Numbered from the stretch's first letter, positions 1-9,624 are shown. The stretch: DNA of 64,000 nt from Bradyrhizobium retamae (GCF_001440415.1 NZ_LLYA01000013.1:124001-188000); one strand, 5' to 3'. A program made the numbers and translations. The notes: generated from the letters alone by a model not told the origin.

Positions 1-446
1 CGGGAGCGCAAACAGCAATCCCACAGGTGAAAGCAGGCCTATTGCAATCTTCGGGTTCGTGCCCAACGCGTTTCCAATCGTGAAGATGAGCGTAGAGCCG
101 CTCCTTCCATCAACCGCGGGCGGTTAGGCCGCATGTCAGGCAGCTTGCTGCGCCCGGCAGCTCACTACGAATCCGTAGGCAAGATCGATAGCACGTTCTC
201 ACTTTGCTTACTTCAGGGCAGCAGCCAGTGCGCTGCGATCGTTGAACCGGCCGTGGGTCGCATCAAACTGTGCAGGACGACCAGCCAGAAAGCCCCGATT
301 TCGCACCGCATCAAATTTGCCTCGCTCACACCGCTCATTATTTGAGCGTGCATCGACAAGCGGGCTCCGCTTGAATTGTCCTCAGATTACGAATCGTGAG
401 CGGCACGCGCCCGTCGCGAGGAAGAGACAACGCAGCGGAGGATCGG
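1..446. other. Window start without a supported gene
   Basis: No reading frame here has a convincing start, ribosome binding site and composition. On the minus strand, about positions 1-110 translate into a membrane-like stretch (GNALGTNPKIAIGLLSPVG), but an in-frame TAA lies just upstream and no start codon follows it before that stretch. It may be the remnant of a gene continuing to the left, or chance. The plus-strand frames at 133-345 and 242-517 have random composition. Confidence 0.4.
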
Positions 447-800
447 ATGCGAAGGCTTGCGCCATTCGGCTTGCTCGTCTGCCTTTCGGTGTCGGCCAGC
501 GCAGCGCTCGCTGTTGATAGGGGTCAATACGACCACGTGCCGCCTGATATCCGCGCCTGGTTCAAGAGCGTGATCGCGCCGAACGGCGTGCCATGCTGCG
601 ATGAGTCGGACGGGCATCGCACCAGCTACGACGTGCGCGGCGGAGCCTACTGGGTGCCGATCGAGGGCCAATGGATGCAGGTACCGGAGCACGCGGTCAT
701 TCGCGACCAGGGCAACCCGATCGGCGAAGCCGTGGTGTGGTACGTGCACCACCGCGGCAGCATCATCATTAGCTGCTTCGTGCCGGCGGACGCGGTTTAG
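447..800 (+). CDS. Small exported protein of unknown function
   Basis: This 117-residue protein has a Sec signal peptide: a short basic start (MRRLAPFG), a hydrophobic core and an ASAALA cleavage region. The mature part is rich in aromatic residues and carries a vicinal Cys-Cys pair (VPCCDE, near residue 50) and one Cys near the C terminus, so a periplasmic disulfide is plausible. The start at 447 was chosen because GGAG lies six bases upstream and the signal peptide begins there; the open frame extends to 396. It stands 65 bp before the next gene on the same strand. I do not recognise a named family, so the function is open. Confidence 0.7.
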   Translation: MRRLAPFGLLVCLSVSASAALAVDRGQYDHVPPDIRAWFKSVIAPNGVPCCDESDGHRTSYDVRGGAYWVPIEGQWMQVPEHAVIRDQGNPIGEAVVWYVHHRGSIIISCFVPADAV

Positions 801-865
801 ATTCTTCAAGATGACGGTGGCACCGGCGGATGATAATCTGACGGAAAATTGCAAAGGAGCCGCCC

Positions 866-1468
866 TTGTCAGATCTTGCGCCCAGCGACCTCTCAACGAT
901 CTATCCCGCTCCCACGCCGCGCGTGATCGCCAAGGCGCGGCCGGAGATCGATGCCCATGCGAAAAAGTTCATCGGCATGTCGCCGTTCTGTGTGCTCGCC
1001 ACCTCAGGCTCGGACGGCAGCGTCGATGCGTCGCCGCGCGGCGGCAATCCCGGCTTCGTCCATGTCGCGGGATCGAACCTGCTCTTGATGCCGGATCGCT
1101 CGGGCAACAACCGCATCGACAGCTTTCGCAACATCGTCGAAGGCTCGGGCTTCGTACAGATGATCTTCTTCGTGCCCGGGATCGACGAGACGCTGCGCGT
1201 TGGTGGCAAGGGCAGTGTCTCGGTGGATCCAGAGCTGATGGCGTCGATGATCGAATTCGGCAAGCCGCCGCGCGCGGTGCTGCGTATCGACGTCAGGGAA
1301 GCCTATTTCCACTGCGGCAAGGCGCTGATGCGCTCGAAACTATGGGCGGCCACGCAAGTCGAGCGTTCGGTGATGCCGAGCATCGGCGAAGTGATCCACG
1401 ATCAGACCGGACTTGGCGAGCGCGAAAGCCAGGCGGAGATTTACGAGCGCTACAAGACGCAGTTGTAG
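866..1468 (+). CDS. Pyridoxamine 5'-phosphate oxidase-family flavoprotein
   Basis: A 200-residue protein with the split-barrel FMN-binding fold of the PPOX family, probably the MSMEG_1061-like subgroup. Visible signs are the early beta-strand ASPRGGNPGF, the LLMPDRSGNNRIDSFRNI segment and the later RIDVREAYFHCGKAL segment, all typical of this subgroup. Such proteins bind FMN, F420 or heme and reduce small substrates; the substrate cannot be told from sequence. Translation starts at a TTG codon with AAGGAG eight bases upstream, which fixes the start despite the rare codon. It is followed by an intergenic repeat and by bacterioferritin on the opposite strand, so it is probably transcribed alone or with the preceding exported protein. 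Confidence 0.8.
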   Translation: MSDLAPSDLSTIYPAPTPRVIAKARPEIDAHAKKFIGMSPFCVLATSGSDGSVDASPRGGNPGFVHVAGSNLLLMPDRSGNNRIDSFRNIVEGSGFVQMIFFVPGIDETLRVGGKGSVSVDPELMASMIEFGKPPRAVLRIDVREAYFHCGKALMRSKLWAATQVERSVMPSIGEVIHDQTGLGERESQAEIYERYKTQL

Positions 1469-1493
1469 AGGCTGGCCGGTAACGCCAATATGG

Positions 1494-1619
1494 CCGTCAT
1501 ACCCCGCGAAAGCGGGTATCCAGTACGCCGCGGCTTTTTCGGTTCATTCACTGACGTCTCTGGAATACTGGATCACCCGCCCCAGTGCGCAATTGCGCAC
1601 AAGGCGGGTGATGACAGTC
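1494..1619. repeat. Intergenic palindromic repeat, family A, copy 1
   Basis: An imperfect inverted element of about 125 bp. It opens with GTCATACCCCGCGAAAGCGG, holds ATCCAGTACGCCG and AATACTGGATCACCCGC inside, and closes with GCGGGTGATGACAG. A second copy in the opposite orientation lies at 46204-46339, sharing the blocks GATCCAGTATTCCAGAG (one base differs), GCGTACTGGATACCCGC and GGTATGACG. It sits between two convergent genes, as REP/MITE-like elements often do, and may act as a transcript end. Confidence 0.75.
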
Positions 1620-1641
1620 GTGGGCGTCCCGCGATTTCGCC

Positions 1642-2127
1642 TCAGTCCCCGTTCTCGAGGCCGCCGACGTGCTTTTGGGTGTAGAGCTCCAGCCCGATGC
1701 GCTGTATCAGGTCAAGCTGGGTTTCGAGGAAGTCGATGTGATGTTCCTCGTCCTTCATCACGGTCTCGAACAGGTCGCGCGAGACGTAATCCTTCACGCC
1801 ATGGCAGTAGGTCGCCGCTTCCTGATAGAGCGTGCGCGCGGTCATCTCGGTTGCGAGATCGCATTCGATGATTTCCCTGACGTTCTGGCCGATGCGGAGC
1901 GGATCGAGCACCTGCATGTTCGGAAAGCCATCGAGGAAAAGAATCCGGTCGGTGAACTTGTCGGCGTGTTCCATCTCCTCAATGGATTCCTTGCGCCAGA
2001 CCTTGGCAAATTCCAAAAGACCCCAATTGTTCAAAAGCCTGTAATGCAGCCAGTACTGGTTGATAGCGGTGAGCTCGCTGCGCAGGCCCTTGTTGAGATA
2101 GTCGATGACTTTGGGATCGCCCTGCAT
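1642..2127 (-). CDS. bfr: Bacterioferritin
   Basis: Bacterioferritin stores iron as a mineral core in a 24-subunit shell with haem at subunit interfaces. The 161-residue length is normal for the family. All diiron ligands of the ferroxidase site are present: Glu18, Glu51, His54, Glu94, Glu127 and His130. The haem-ligating Met52 is present in the EEMEHADK motif. The start ATG at 2127 gives the standard N terminus [15 protein letters not shown]. The gene for its redox partner Bfd lies 149 bp upstream on the same strand, and a perfect Irr-type palindrome lies between the two, so expression should respond to iron and haem status. No anomaly is visible. Confidence 0.97.
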   Translation of the reverse strand: MQGDPKVIDYLNKGLRSELTAINQYWLHYRLLNNWGLLEFAKVWRKESIEEMEHADKFTDRILFLDGFPNMQVLDPLRIGQNVREIIECDLATEMTARTLYQEAATYCHGVKDYVSRDLFETVMKDEEHHIDFLETQLDLIQRIGLELYTQKHVGGLENGD

Positions 2128-2170
2128 GGTTCACTCCAATTTTCCCAGGCCAGATGCGGCCCGACATTAC

Positions 2171-2189
2171 ATTTAGAACGCTTCTAAAT
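2171..2189 (-). promoter_or_regulatory. Irr-type iron control element upstream of bfr
   Basis: The sequence ATTTAGAACGCTTCTAAAT is a perfect 8-3-8 palindrome. It matches the ICE motif (TTTAGAA-N3-TTCTAAA) described for the haem-responsive regulator Irr in Bradyrhizobium and other Rhizobiales. It lies 44 bp before the bfr start codon, where a bound repressor would block transcription under iron limitation. Irr binding itself is inferred. Confidence 0.85.
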
Positions 2190-2276
2190 CAGTTTGGTGC
2201 CGAGGGCAACTGTTCCGCGGAAAAAGCGGTGGGAACCTGAGAAATCAGGGCATTTCAGAGGGGATTTTAGAGGATT

Positions 2277-2552
2277 TCAGCAGGCCGCGAGGGCGAAGGC
2301 CGGGGCGGTTTCTTGCGCGGGCTCGTCGCTGACGGCCTGGCGCGTGTGCGGGCAACCGGAGCAGCACTCCTTGGCGCAGGCGCCGAGCGCTTCGTCGATG
2401 ATGGTCTTGATGGTGCGCGCGCAACGGCCACATTCGGCGCTGCAGCCGAGGCAACCGTAAATCTGTTTGGGATTTCGCGGCAGGTCCGAAGCTGCAGTCA
2501 CAGCATTACGGACATCGTGGTCGCTCAACACGTTGCAGGAACAGACGATCAT
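2277..2552 (-). CDS. bfd: Bacterioferritin-associated ferredoxin
   Basis: Bfd is a small [2Fe-2S] protein that reduces bacterioferritin so that stored iron can be released. The protein is 91 residues from the start chosen at 2552, giving the classic N terminus MIVCSCNVLS. Cys4 and Cys6 plus the later CGRC pair (Cys41, Cys44) are the expected cluster ligands. A second CxxC (Cys34, Cys37) lies in the intervening loop, and the tail adds a cysteine-rich segment (CAKECCSGC) beyond the E. coli Bfd length. The open frame extends to 2585, where another ATG exists, but family alignment favours 2552. It is encoded upstream of bfr on the same strand. The role of the extra cysteines is unknown. Confidence 0.9.
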   Translation of the reverse strand: MIVCSCNVLSDHDVRNAVTAASDLPRNPKQIYGCLGCSAECGRCARTIKTIIDEALGACAKECCSGCPHTRQAVSDEPAQETAPAFALAAC

Positions 2553-2909
2553 GAAACCGGTAAAACCTTCGGTGATGCGCCTCATCGATATTTAAGAGCG
2601 CGCCGAGATGCAAAAGGAAAAGCCGCATTTTCAAGCAATTCCAAACTGATGCCGGGCAAACACTGGAATGAATCTAAAAAGGAGTATTGCGGTAAATCAA
2701 TCCGCCGCCGATTTGCCGGGGTTCTTCGCATCAGTCGCCGCCACAGCCGAACACAGGGGATCTTTGGTATCGCCGCACCGCAGCCTGCCGGACCTCCTCG
2801 CATTTTCGTCATCCCAGAGCCGCGGCTGTTCATTGATCATTCAAGCGAAATGTGGAACTTTCGCCCGGACGGAACTTAAGTTCGTTTGCTCCACGAGAAA
2901 GGTGAGGCC
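2553..2909. other. Gap between divergent bfd and an exported-protein gene
   Basis: About 360 bp separate the divergent genes. The frames inside (for example 2582-2833 minus and 2668-2913 plus) have random composition and no supported start. The interval should carry both promoters. I searched for an Irr-type palindrome like the one before bfr and did not see one. Confidence 0.5.
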
Positions 2910-3221
2910 ATGAAGAAGACATTGATGGCGCTCGGTGCCGCCGCCGCGTTGGCCGTTTCGGCCGTGGCTGTTCCCGCTCCCGCCCAAGCGCAGCGCGGCG
3001 TTGCGGCGGGCGTCGCCGCCGGATTGATCGGCGGCGCCATTGTCGGCGGCGCGATTGCTTCGCAGAACGGCTACTATTACGGCCCGGGCTATTATGAGCC
3101 CGGCTATGGCGGCCCGGCCTATGTCGTCGATCCCGGCTACGGCGAGTCCTGCATCTGGCAGCGGCAGCGGTTCTGGGATGGCTATGGCTGGCGGGTCCGC
3201 AACGTCAGGGTCTGCGACTAG
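2910..3221 (+). CDS. Exported glycine-zipper small protein, paralog 1
   Basis: A 103-residue protein starting MKKTLMALGAAAALA, with a Sec signal peptide ending at PAQAQ. A glycine zipper (GVAAGVAAGLIGGAIVGGAI) follows, then a Gly/Tyr-rich linker and a conserved tail (RFWDGYGWRVRNVRVCD) with two cysteines. Glycine zippers pack against membranes or self-associate, so an envelope location is likely. The start at 2910 has GGTGAG a few bases upstream and gives a clean signal peptide; the open frame reaches 2886. The gene at 3452 encodes a close relative with the same layout, showing a local duplication. Function is unknown; similar proteins are common and uncharacterised in Rhizobiales. Confidence 0.85.
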   Translation: MKKTLMALGAAAALAVSAVAVPAPAQAQRGVAAGVAAGLIGGAIVGGAIASQNGYYYGPGYYEPGYGGPAYVVDPGYGESCIWQRQRFWDGYGWRVRNVRVCD

Positions 3222-3252
3222 CGGTCGTTCATCTTCATTAAATTGCGCTCAA

Positions 3253-3294
3253 CACCCCGGAAAGGCAGTGCTTTTCCGGGGTGCATGCGTTTTC
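3253..3294 (+). terminator. Hairpin terminator after exported paralog 1
   Basis: CACCCCGGAAAG (3253-3264) pairs with CTTTTCCGGGGTG (3271-3283) around a six-base loop with one bulged base, followed by a short T-rich run (GTTTT). It is 32 bp after the stop codon and probably ends the transcript. Confidence 0.6.
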
Positions 3295-3451
3295 CGGCCC
3301 GAAAAAGACCGTTTTTTTTCGCGACCGTTTGAAGACGTTTACTTTCGATTGACCCATGTGCGCTTTTTTAGCGAAGCGGCAGTTCGAAACAGCGTGTGAG
3401 TCATCCCCTAAACCCGGCGCCCGAAGGCGTCACTCCAGGAGAGCCCAGGAC

Positions 3452-3724
3452 ATGAAGAAGACATTTGCTGCCTTCGTCGCGGTCGCAACGATCGCCGGTT
3501 CGCTTGCCTCGACGCCCGCAAGTGCGCAGCGTGGCGTTGCCGCAGGCGTGGCGGCCGGCTTGCTCGGCGGCGCGATCATCGGTGGCGCGATCGCCTCCAG
3601 CCGCCCGGCTTACGGCGGTCCGGTGTATGTGGAAGAGGCGCCCTATCCGGCGTGCCGCATGGTTCGCGAGCGCTTCTGGGATGGCTACGACTGGCGCTAT
3701 CGCCGCGTCGAGGTCTGCCACTGA
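3452..3724 (+). CDS. Exported glycine-zipper small protein, paralog 2
   Basis: A 90-residue protein with the same order of parts as its neighbour at 2910: a signal peptide ending at ASAQ, the zipper GVAAGVAAGLLGGAIIGGAI, a shorter linker and the tail RERFWDGYDWRYRRVEVCH. The Gly/Tyr-rich linker is much shorter here. The start at 3452 follows a CCAGGA ribosome binding site and gives MKKTFAAFVAVATIAGS; the longer frame from 3356 is rejected because it would bury the signal peptide. Two cysteines (in YPACRM and near the end, EVCH) match those of the paralog. Each copy has its own terminator, so the two are probably regulated separately. Function is unknown. Confidence 0.85.
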   Translation: MKKTFAAFVAVATIAGSLASTPASAQRGVAAGVAAGLLGGAIIGGAIASSRPAYGGPVYVEEAPYPACRMVRERFWDGYDWRYRRVEVCH

Positions 3725-3765
3725 TCTGACCGACTGGCGTGCGAGATGCGCGCTTTGATCGAGAG

Positions 3766-3796
3766 CCCGGCCGATATTTCGGCCGGGTTTTTCTTT
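3766..3796 (+). terminator. Rho-independent terminator after paralog 2
   Basis: CCCGGCCGA (3766-3774) and TCGGCCGGG (3779-3787) form a perfect nine-base stem, followed by TTTTTCTTT. It lies 41 bp after the stop codon at 3724. Confidence 0.9.
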
Positions 3797-3910
3797 GTGA
3801 CGACGTAGGGGACTGTCCGTATTCCGAGGCCCGTGTCCAAGTTTGAAGTTACCAGTGTTCCAATTTAACGAATCGTGTGGTCTCATCCACGTTCAACATA
3901 GGGTTGAGAC

Positions 3911-4231
3911 ATGCGATTTCTGTTTTCGGTTGCCCTAGTATTCGTCGCGACCGCTGCACAGGCCGATAGTTGCCAGCAAATCGGTAACTTCGTTAGTTGC
4001 GACAGCGGTCTCTCAGGCCAGCAGATCGGAAATTTCACCTATTGGAGTGATGGGACTTCATCCCAGCGCGCAGGAAATTTCACTTACAACAGCGATGGCT
4101 CAAGTTCTCAGAGAAGCGGAAATTTCAACTATTACAGTGACGGCACCAGCTCTCAAACGATTGGGAACTTCACCTACTTCAGCGACGGTCGTACGTGCCA
4201 ACGCATAGGGAATCAGACTTACTGCAACTAG
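3911..4231 (+). CDS. Exported 15-residue repeat protein, six GNF repeats
   Basis: This 106-residue protein has a signal peptide (MRFLFSVALVFVATAAQA) and a mature part made almost wholly of repeats. The motif (I/A/S)-G-N recurs with its glycine at residues 25, 40, 55, 70, 85 and 100, an exact 15-residue period, with consensus GNFTYxSDGTSSQRx. Cysteines occur only at the ends, as two equal pairs (Cys21/Cys30 and Cys96/Cys105, each C-x8-C), as if to cap a solenoid with disulfides. The exact period and the Asn, Tyr, Ser and Gly content suggest a short beta-helix-like rod, but that is inference. The composition is unlike that of neighbouring genes. No named family is recognised, and the function could be surface binding or adhesion. 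Confidence 0.8.
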   Translation: MRFLFSVALVFVATAAQADSCQQIGNFVSCDSGLSGQQIGNFTYWSDGTSSQRAGNFTYNSDGSSSQRSGNFNYYSDGTSSQTIGNFTYFSDGRTCQRIGNQTYCN

Positions 4232-4347
4232 ATATCCAAAGAGACCGCCCCAGTCCTGTAGCCGAGGTGAGGCGACGTCCGGGGATGATGCCGGCACCGC
4301 TTGCGGATATCGCTGGCCCTCATCCGTCTACGATGTCTACGACGTAG

Positions 4348-5616
4348 TCAGCGTCCCCCGCTCATCGAGCGCAGCACCGCCTCGCTCGGCCAGCAATCGA
4401 CCTTCAGCCCGGCGGACTTTTGATAGGCGCCGAGCGCCGCACGGGTTTGCATGCCCGCCTTGCCGTCGAGTTTGTCCTTGTAGAGACCGATGCGCGTCAA
4501 ATGGCGCTGCATGGCCTCGATATCGGCGGAGCGCAACTGCGTCGAGGCCGACCACGGCGTTGCGAACGGCAGCGGGCTCGCCATGCGATCGGCGAGATGG
4601 CCGACGAACAGCACATACAGATCGGAGAAATTGTATTCCTTGATGACGAAATAGTTCTTCGTGGTCAGGAACGACGGGCCGTAGATGCCCTCCACCTGCA
4701 ATAGCGAGGCCGGCTGTGCCTGTTCGGCCGCACTCAGCCTTTGTCCGCGTACCGGCACGAAGCCGGCGCGCAGCCACTCGGCGATCGGCTTCGTCACCTC
4801 GGGCACGCCCATGGTGCAATCGACATTGGCGGGCGCCTTGACCTCATAGGCCCAGCGCACGCCCGCCTGCCAGCCCTTGTTGACGAGCTGTTGCGCGGCG
4901 GACGCCAGCGCGTCCGGCACGGAATTCCAGATGTCGACACGACCGTCGCCGTCAAGATCGATGCCATGCTTGTAATATTCGGACGGCAGGAACTGGGTGA
5001 GGCCGGTGGCGCCGGCCCAGGACGAGCGAAAATCCTTGCGCGCCACCGCGCCCTCGCCGAGAAGTTTGAGCGCCTGAATGAACTCGGTGCGATACTGATC
5101 CTTGCGCCGGCCGACATAGGCCTGCGTCGCGACCACGCGGAGCATGTCGTGAGGCAGGCGATAGCGACCGAAATCGGTCTCGCGGCCCCAGATCGCGAGC
5201 ACGATGGATGCAGGAACGCCAAAACGCTTTTCGATCTCGGTGAGAGCGGCGCGATGCTTCTGCATCAGCTTTTGCCCCTCGGCGGCCAGCCGCGCGATGG
5301 AAGCTTCCTTCACATAATCGGCCGGCACCTGCACGAACTCGGCCTGCGCCGGCGCGCCAGTGGCGGGCCGACCCGGCAGCAGGAGATCGGGCAGTTTGTA
5401 GTCGGGCTCCAGTCCTTGCGTTTCGCGATCGAACGTCGCGCGCGACACGCCGGCCGCTTGCGCTTCCGGCCATAGCGAGGCGACGAACTGGGCAAAGGCG
5501 GCGTCGGCGGAAAACGCCGGTTGCGATGCGCCGAGCATCACCGCAGTCACTATCAGAACTGCGGCAGCCGCCCTCGTTCGCAAAGCCGAAAATCCGATGA
5601 TCGACAAGCCGCCCAT
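4348..5616 (-). CDS. Lytic murein transglycosylase with peptidoglycan-binding domain
   Basis: A 422-residue periplasmic enzyme of the MltB class (COG2951) that cleaves peptidoglycan between MurNAc and GlcNAc, leaving anhydro ends. After a signal segment (ending near QPAFSADA) comes the transglycosylase domain. The catalytic Glu lies in WGRETDFGRY, and the supporting ATGLTQFLPSEYY segment is present. The last 60 residues (DIEAMQRHLTRIGLYKDKLD onward) form a PG_binding_1 domain. The start at 5616 was chosen because its ATG overlaps the stop of the upstream membrane-protein gene (TGATG), indicating translational coupling; the open frame to 5874 runs inside that gene. It is probably anchored or free in the periplasm and acts in wall turnover. 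Confidence 0.92.
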   Translation of the reverse strand: MGGLSIIGFSALRTRAAAAVLIVTAVMLGASQPAFSADAAFAQFVASLWPEAQAAGVSRATFDRETQGLEPDYKLPDLLLPGRPATGAPAQAEFVQVPADYVKEASIARLAAEGQKLMQKHRAALTEIEKRFGVPASIVLAIWGRETDFGRYRLPHDMLRVVATQAYVGRRKDQYRTEFIQALKLLGEGAVARKDFRSSWAGATGLTQFLPSEYYKHGIDLDGDGRVDIWNSVPDALASAAQQLVNKGWQAGVRWAYEVKAPANVDCTMGVPEVTKPIAEWLRAGFVPVRGQRLSAAEQAQPASLLQVEGIYGPSFLTTKNYFVIKEYNFSDLYVLFVGHLADRMASPLPFATPWSASTQLRSADIEAMQRHLTRIGLYKDKLDGKAGMQTRAALGAYQKSAGLKVDCWPSEAVLRSMSGGR

Positions 5617-6206
5617 CAATGCGAAGCGGCGCGCTTTGCTTCGTCGACGGCCATGTTCGAGACACGGTCGACATAGGCAATGCCGATGGCCGACAGAATG
5701 AAAACGGTATGGATGATGGTTTGCCACATCACGCCGGTTTCGGTGTATGCGCTTTTTCCCGACGCCAGTGCACCGGCCTCGATGAACGTGCGCAGCAGAT
5801 GGATCGAGGAGATGCCGATGATCGCCATCGCCAGCTTGATCTTGAGCACGCTGGCGTTGACATGGCTGAGCCATTCCGGCTCATCGGGATGGCCCTGCAG
5901 GTTGAGGCGGGAGACGAAGGTCTCGTAACCGCCGACGATCACCATCACCAGCAGGTTGGAGATCATGACGACGTCGATCAGGCCCAGCACCGCCAGCATG
6001 ATCTGCTGTTCGCTGAAATCGAAAGCATGGGCGAACAGATGCCACAGTTCCTTCAGAAACAGCACGACATAGACGCCTTGCGCGACAATCAGCCCGACGT
6101 AAAGCGGCAATTGCAACCAGCGGGAGCCGAAAATCAGCATTGGAACGGGGCGCAATGCTTTCCCCTTACCTTTAGGTGGCAACGGTGTTTCGGGGGTAAG
6201 GGACAT
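5616..6206 (-). CDS. UPF0114 / YqhA-family integral membrane protein
   Basis: A 196-residue inner-membrane protein of the TIGR00645/UPF0114 family. Four hydrophobic segments are visible, near residues 35-52, 70-92, 120-142 and 160-178, separated by the conserved cytosolic loop [20 protein letters not shown]. The molecular role of the family is not established. It is the first gene of a two-gene unit with the lytic transglycosylase, overlapping it by one base, so the pair is co-translated. A functional link to the envelope is an inference from that overlap only. Confidence 0.88.
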   Translation of the reverse strand: MSLTPETPLPPKGKGKALRPVPMLIFGSRWLQLPLYVGLIVAQGVYVVLFLKELWHLFAHAFDFSEQQIMLAVLGLIDVVMISNLLVMVIVGGYETFVSRLNLQGHPDEPEWLSHVNASVLKIKLAMAIIGISSIHLLRTFIEAGALASGKSAYTETGVMWQTIIHTVFILSAIGIAYVDRVSNMAVDEAKRAASH

Positions 6207-6332
6207 CAGGATGGCTCACTGCGGGATTGGAATTTCGGAACAACGCCTATATCTACGCACTGTCACTGCCGTGTGAAGCGACAACTGGCCGCAGCACAAG
6301 CGGGACACTAATCATGCAAACACCCGATTGGT

Positions 6333-7982
<1,650 letters not shown>

Positions 7983-8212
7983 CGCGATCCTTGGAATCGT
8001 TGGATTTTACGGAAATTTGCTGCCGCTGATGTAGCGGCGCGGCCCCCAAAGGGCAACCGCGGCGGGGCGTTTTCCGTCCGTTCACCACGGATCAATACGG
8101 GATGGTCACCATGTCCGCCGCGATCCCGACAATTGAAACTATCTTTTAATAAATCAGGCGAAAACTCGTTTTCAGCGCCGAAAAAGGCGTCTTGAGAACA
8201 AGGGCCCGCGTC

Positions 8213-8407
8213 ATGGCTACGATCGCTTCGGCATCCCTTTCCGCCCCGGCTCATGCAAGCGCCGGACTGGCAAAACCGTTGGCAGAACTCCGCGCTTTCT
8301 GGCGGCAGTTCGTGGCCAAGGCGTTCAACCCCTACCGCCCGGAACTGTACTATATGCGCGGCCCGGGACCGGCCTGGCGCGCCAAGCATCCCGGCCATTC
8401 GAACTGA
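8213..8407 (+). CDS. Possible small protein, unknown
   Basis: A 64-residue reading frame starting MATIASASLSAPAHA, with Ala-rich N-terminal residues and an aromatic, basic C terminus (FWRQFVAKAFNPYRPELYYM). An AGGG sequence lies nine bases before the ATG. The Ala-rich start could be a weak signal peptide. Composition is compatible with coding, and similar short proteins are often left unannotated. A slightly longer TTG-started version from 8192 is possible. I recognise no family. Confidence 0.45.
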   Translation: MATIASASLSAPAHASAGLAKPLAELRAFWRQFVAKAFNPYRPELYYMRGPGPAWRAKHPGHSN

Positions 8408-8532
8408 GCTCTCGCATTAATTGAGCCTGCCCTGCGTTTAGTCCGCTTGCGCCGCTACCGATTGCGCGCAACCATGGCGACCTTTCCGACGGCGTTTCCC
8501 GCCGTCATCCTCGCCATCAACGGACCTCTCAA

Positions 8533-9492
8533 ATGACGCGGCCGCGCTGTGCAATCCTCGACGACTATCTCAATGTGGCGCTTAAGGTCGCCGACTGGTC
8601 CAAGGTCACCGACCGCGTCGACGTCACGGTGTTCAACCAGCCGTTTGCGAACGCGGAAGCCGCCGCCGCCGCGCTCAAGGATTTCGAGATCATCTGTGCG
8701 ATGCGCGAGCGCACCCCCTTTCCTCGCACCATGTTTGCAGGCCTGCCCAACCTAAAACTCCTGATCACCTCGGGCCTGCGCAATGCCGCCATCGATATGG
8801 AGGCCGCCAAGGACCACAAGGTGGTGCTGTGCGGCACGCAATGGGGCCGCGACCCGACGGCGCCGCTGACCATGGGCCTGATCCTGGAGCTGACCCGCAA
8901 TATCGGCCGCGAGAACGCCCGCATGCATGCCGGCGAGCCGTTGCAGGCACATGTCGGCATGGAAATCGAGGGCCGCACGCTCGGGGTGATCGGCCTCGGC
9001 AAGCTCGGCACCAAAGTATCGAAGCTGGCGCAGGCCTTGGGCATGAACGTGATCGCCTGGAGCCAGAACCTGACGGCTGAAAAATGCAAGGAGGTCGGCG
9101 TCACTTATGTGAGCAAGGAAGAGCTGTTCTCGACCGCCGACATCGTCACCATCCATGTGGTGCTGAGCCAGCGCACGCGCGGGCTGGTGGGCGCCGCCGA
9201 CCTCGCGCGGATGAAGCCGACCGCCTATCTCGTCAACACCGCGCGCGGGCCGATCGTCGACGAAGGCGCGCTATTGGAAGCGCTGACGCAAAAGAAGATC
9301 GCGGGCGCCGGCATCGACGTGTTCTCGGTCGAGCCGCTGCCGGTCGGCCATCCCTTCCGCAAGCTCGACAATATCGTGCTGACGCCGCATCTCGGCTACG
9401 TCACCGAGGACAGTTTTCGAAACCACTATCAGCAGATGGTGGAAGGCATCGACGCCTGGTTAAACGGCGAGCCGAAGCAGCGGCTGGCCTAG
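8533..9492 (+). CDS. D-isomer-specific 2-hydroxyacid dehydrogenase family protein
   Basis: A 319-residue NAD(P)-dependent dehydrogenase of the phosphoglycerate-dehydrogenase-like family. The substrate-binding domain occupies both ends and the Rossmann domain the centre, with LGVIGLGKLGTKVSK as dinucleotide motif (G-x-G-x2-G). The three catalytic positions are visible: Arg in NTARGPIVDE, Glu in DVFSVEPLP and His in LTPHLGYV. It interconverts 2-keto and D-2-hydroxy acids; the actual substrate cannot be read from sequence. Cytosolic, single gene, followed by an intergenic repeat. The start at 8533 gives a normal N terminus (MTRPRCAILDDYLNVAL). Confidence 0.9.
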   Translation: MTRPRCAILDDYLNVALKVADWSKVTDRVDVTVFNQPFANAEAAAAALKDFEIICAMRERTPFPRTMFAGLPNLKLLITSGLRNAAIDMEAAKDHKVVLCGTQWGRDPTAPLTMGLILELTRNIGRENARMHAGEPLQAHVGMEIEGRTLGVIGLGKLGTKVSKLAQALGMNVIAWSQNLTAEKCKEVGVTYVSKEELFSTADIVTIHVVLSQRTRGLVGAADLARMKPTAYLVNTARGPIVDEGALLEALTQKKIAGAGIDVFSVEPLPVGHPFRKLDNIVLTPHLGYVTEDSFRNHYQQMVEGIDAWLNGEPKQRLA

Positions 9493-9616
9493 GGCATTTC
9501 ACTCCTGATGGAATCAGAACCGAAGCTCTGGATTCTTGCTTTGACACGTTTTCTTCACGCGAACCGGTACGCACCCCCGATCAACTCCGAGGGCGTGCTT
9601 CGCTCGAAAACGCTAT
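9493..9616. repeat. Rhizobial intergenic repeat, family F, apparently interrupted
   Basis: The segment contains blocks I recognise from a very common Bradyrhizobium intergenic element, including GGAATCAGAACCGAAGCTCT and TTTTCTTCACGCGAACCGGT, ending CTTCGCTCGAAAACGCT. Between GAACCGGTAC and CTTCGCTCG about 28 extra bases are present where I expect a short CCA link, suggesting an insertion. This is based on recalled consensus, not on a second copy in the window. Confidence 0.55.
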
Positions 9617-9624
9617 TCCCAGGC

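Noticed and set aside
133..517. Two overlapping plus-strand frames near the window start
   Set aside because: Random composition, no ribosome binding site, no known motifs; they overlap each other in different frames.
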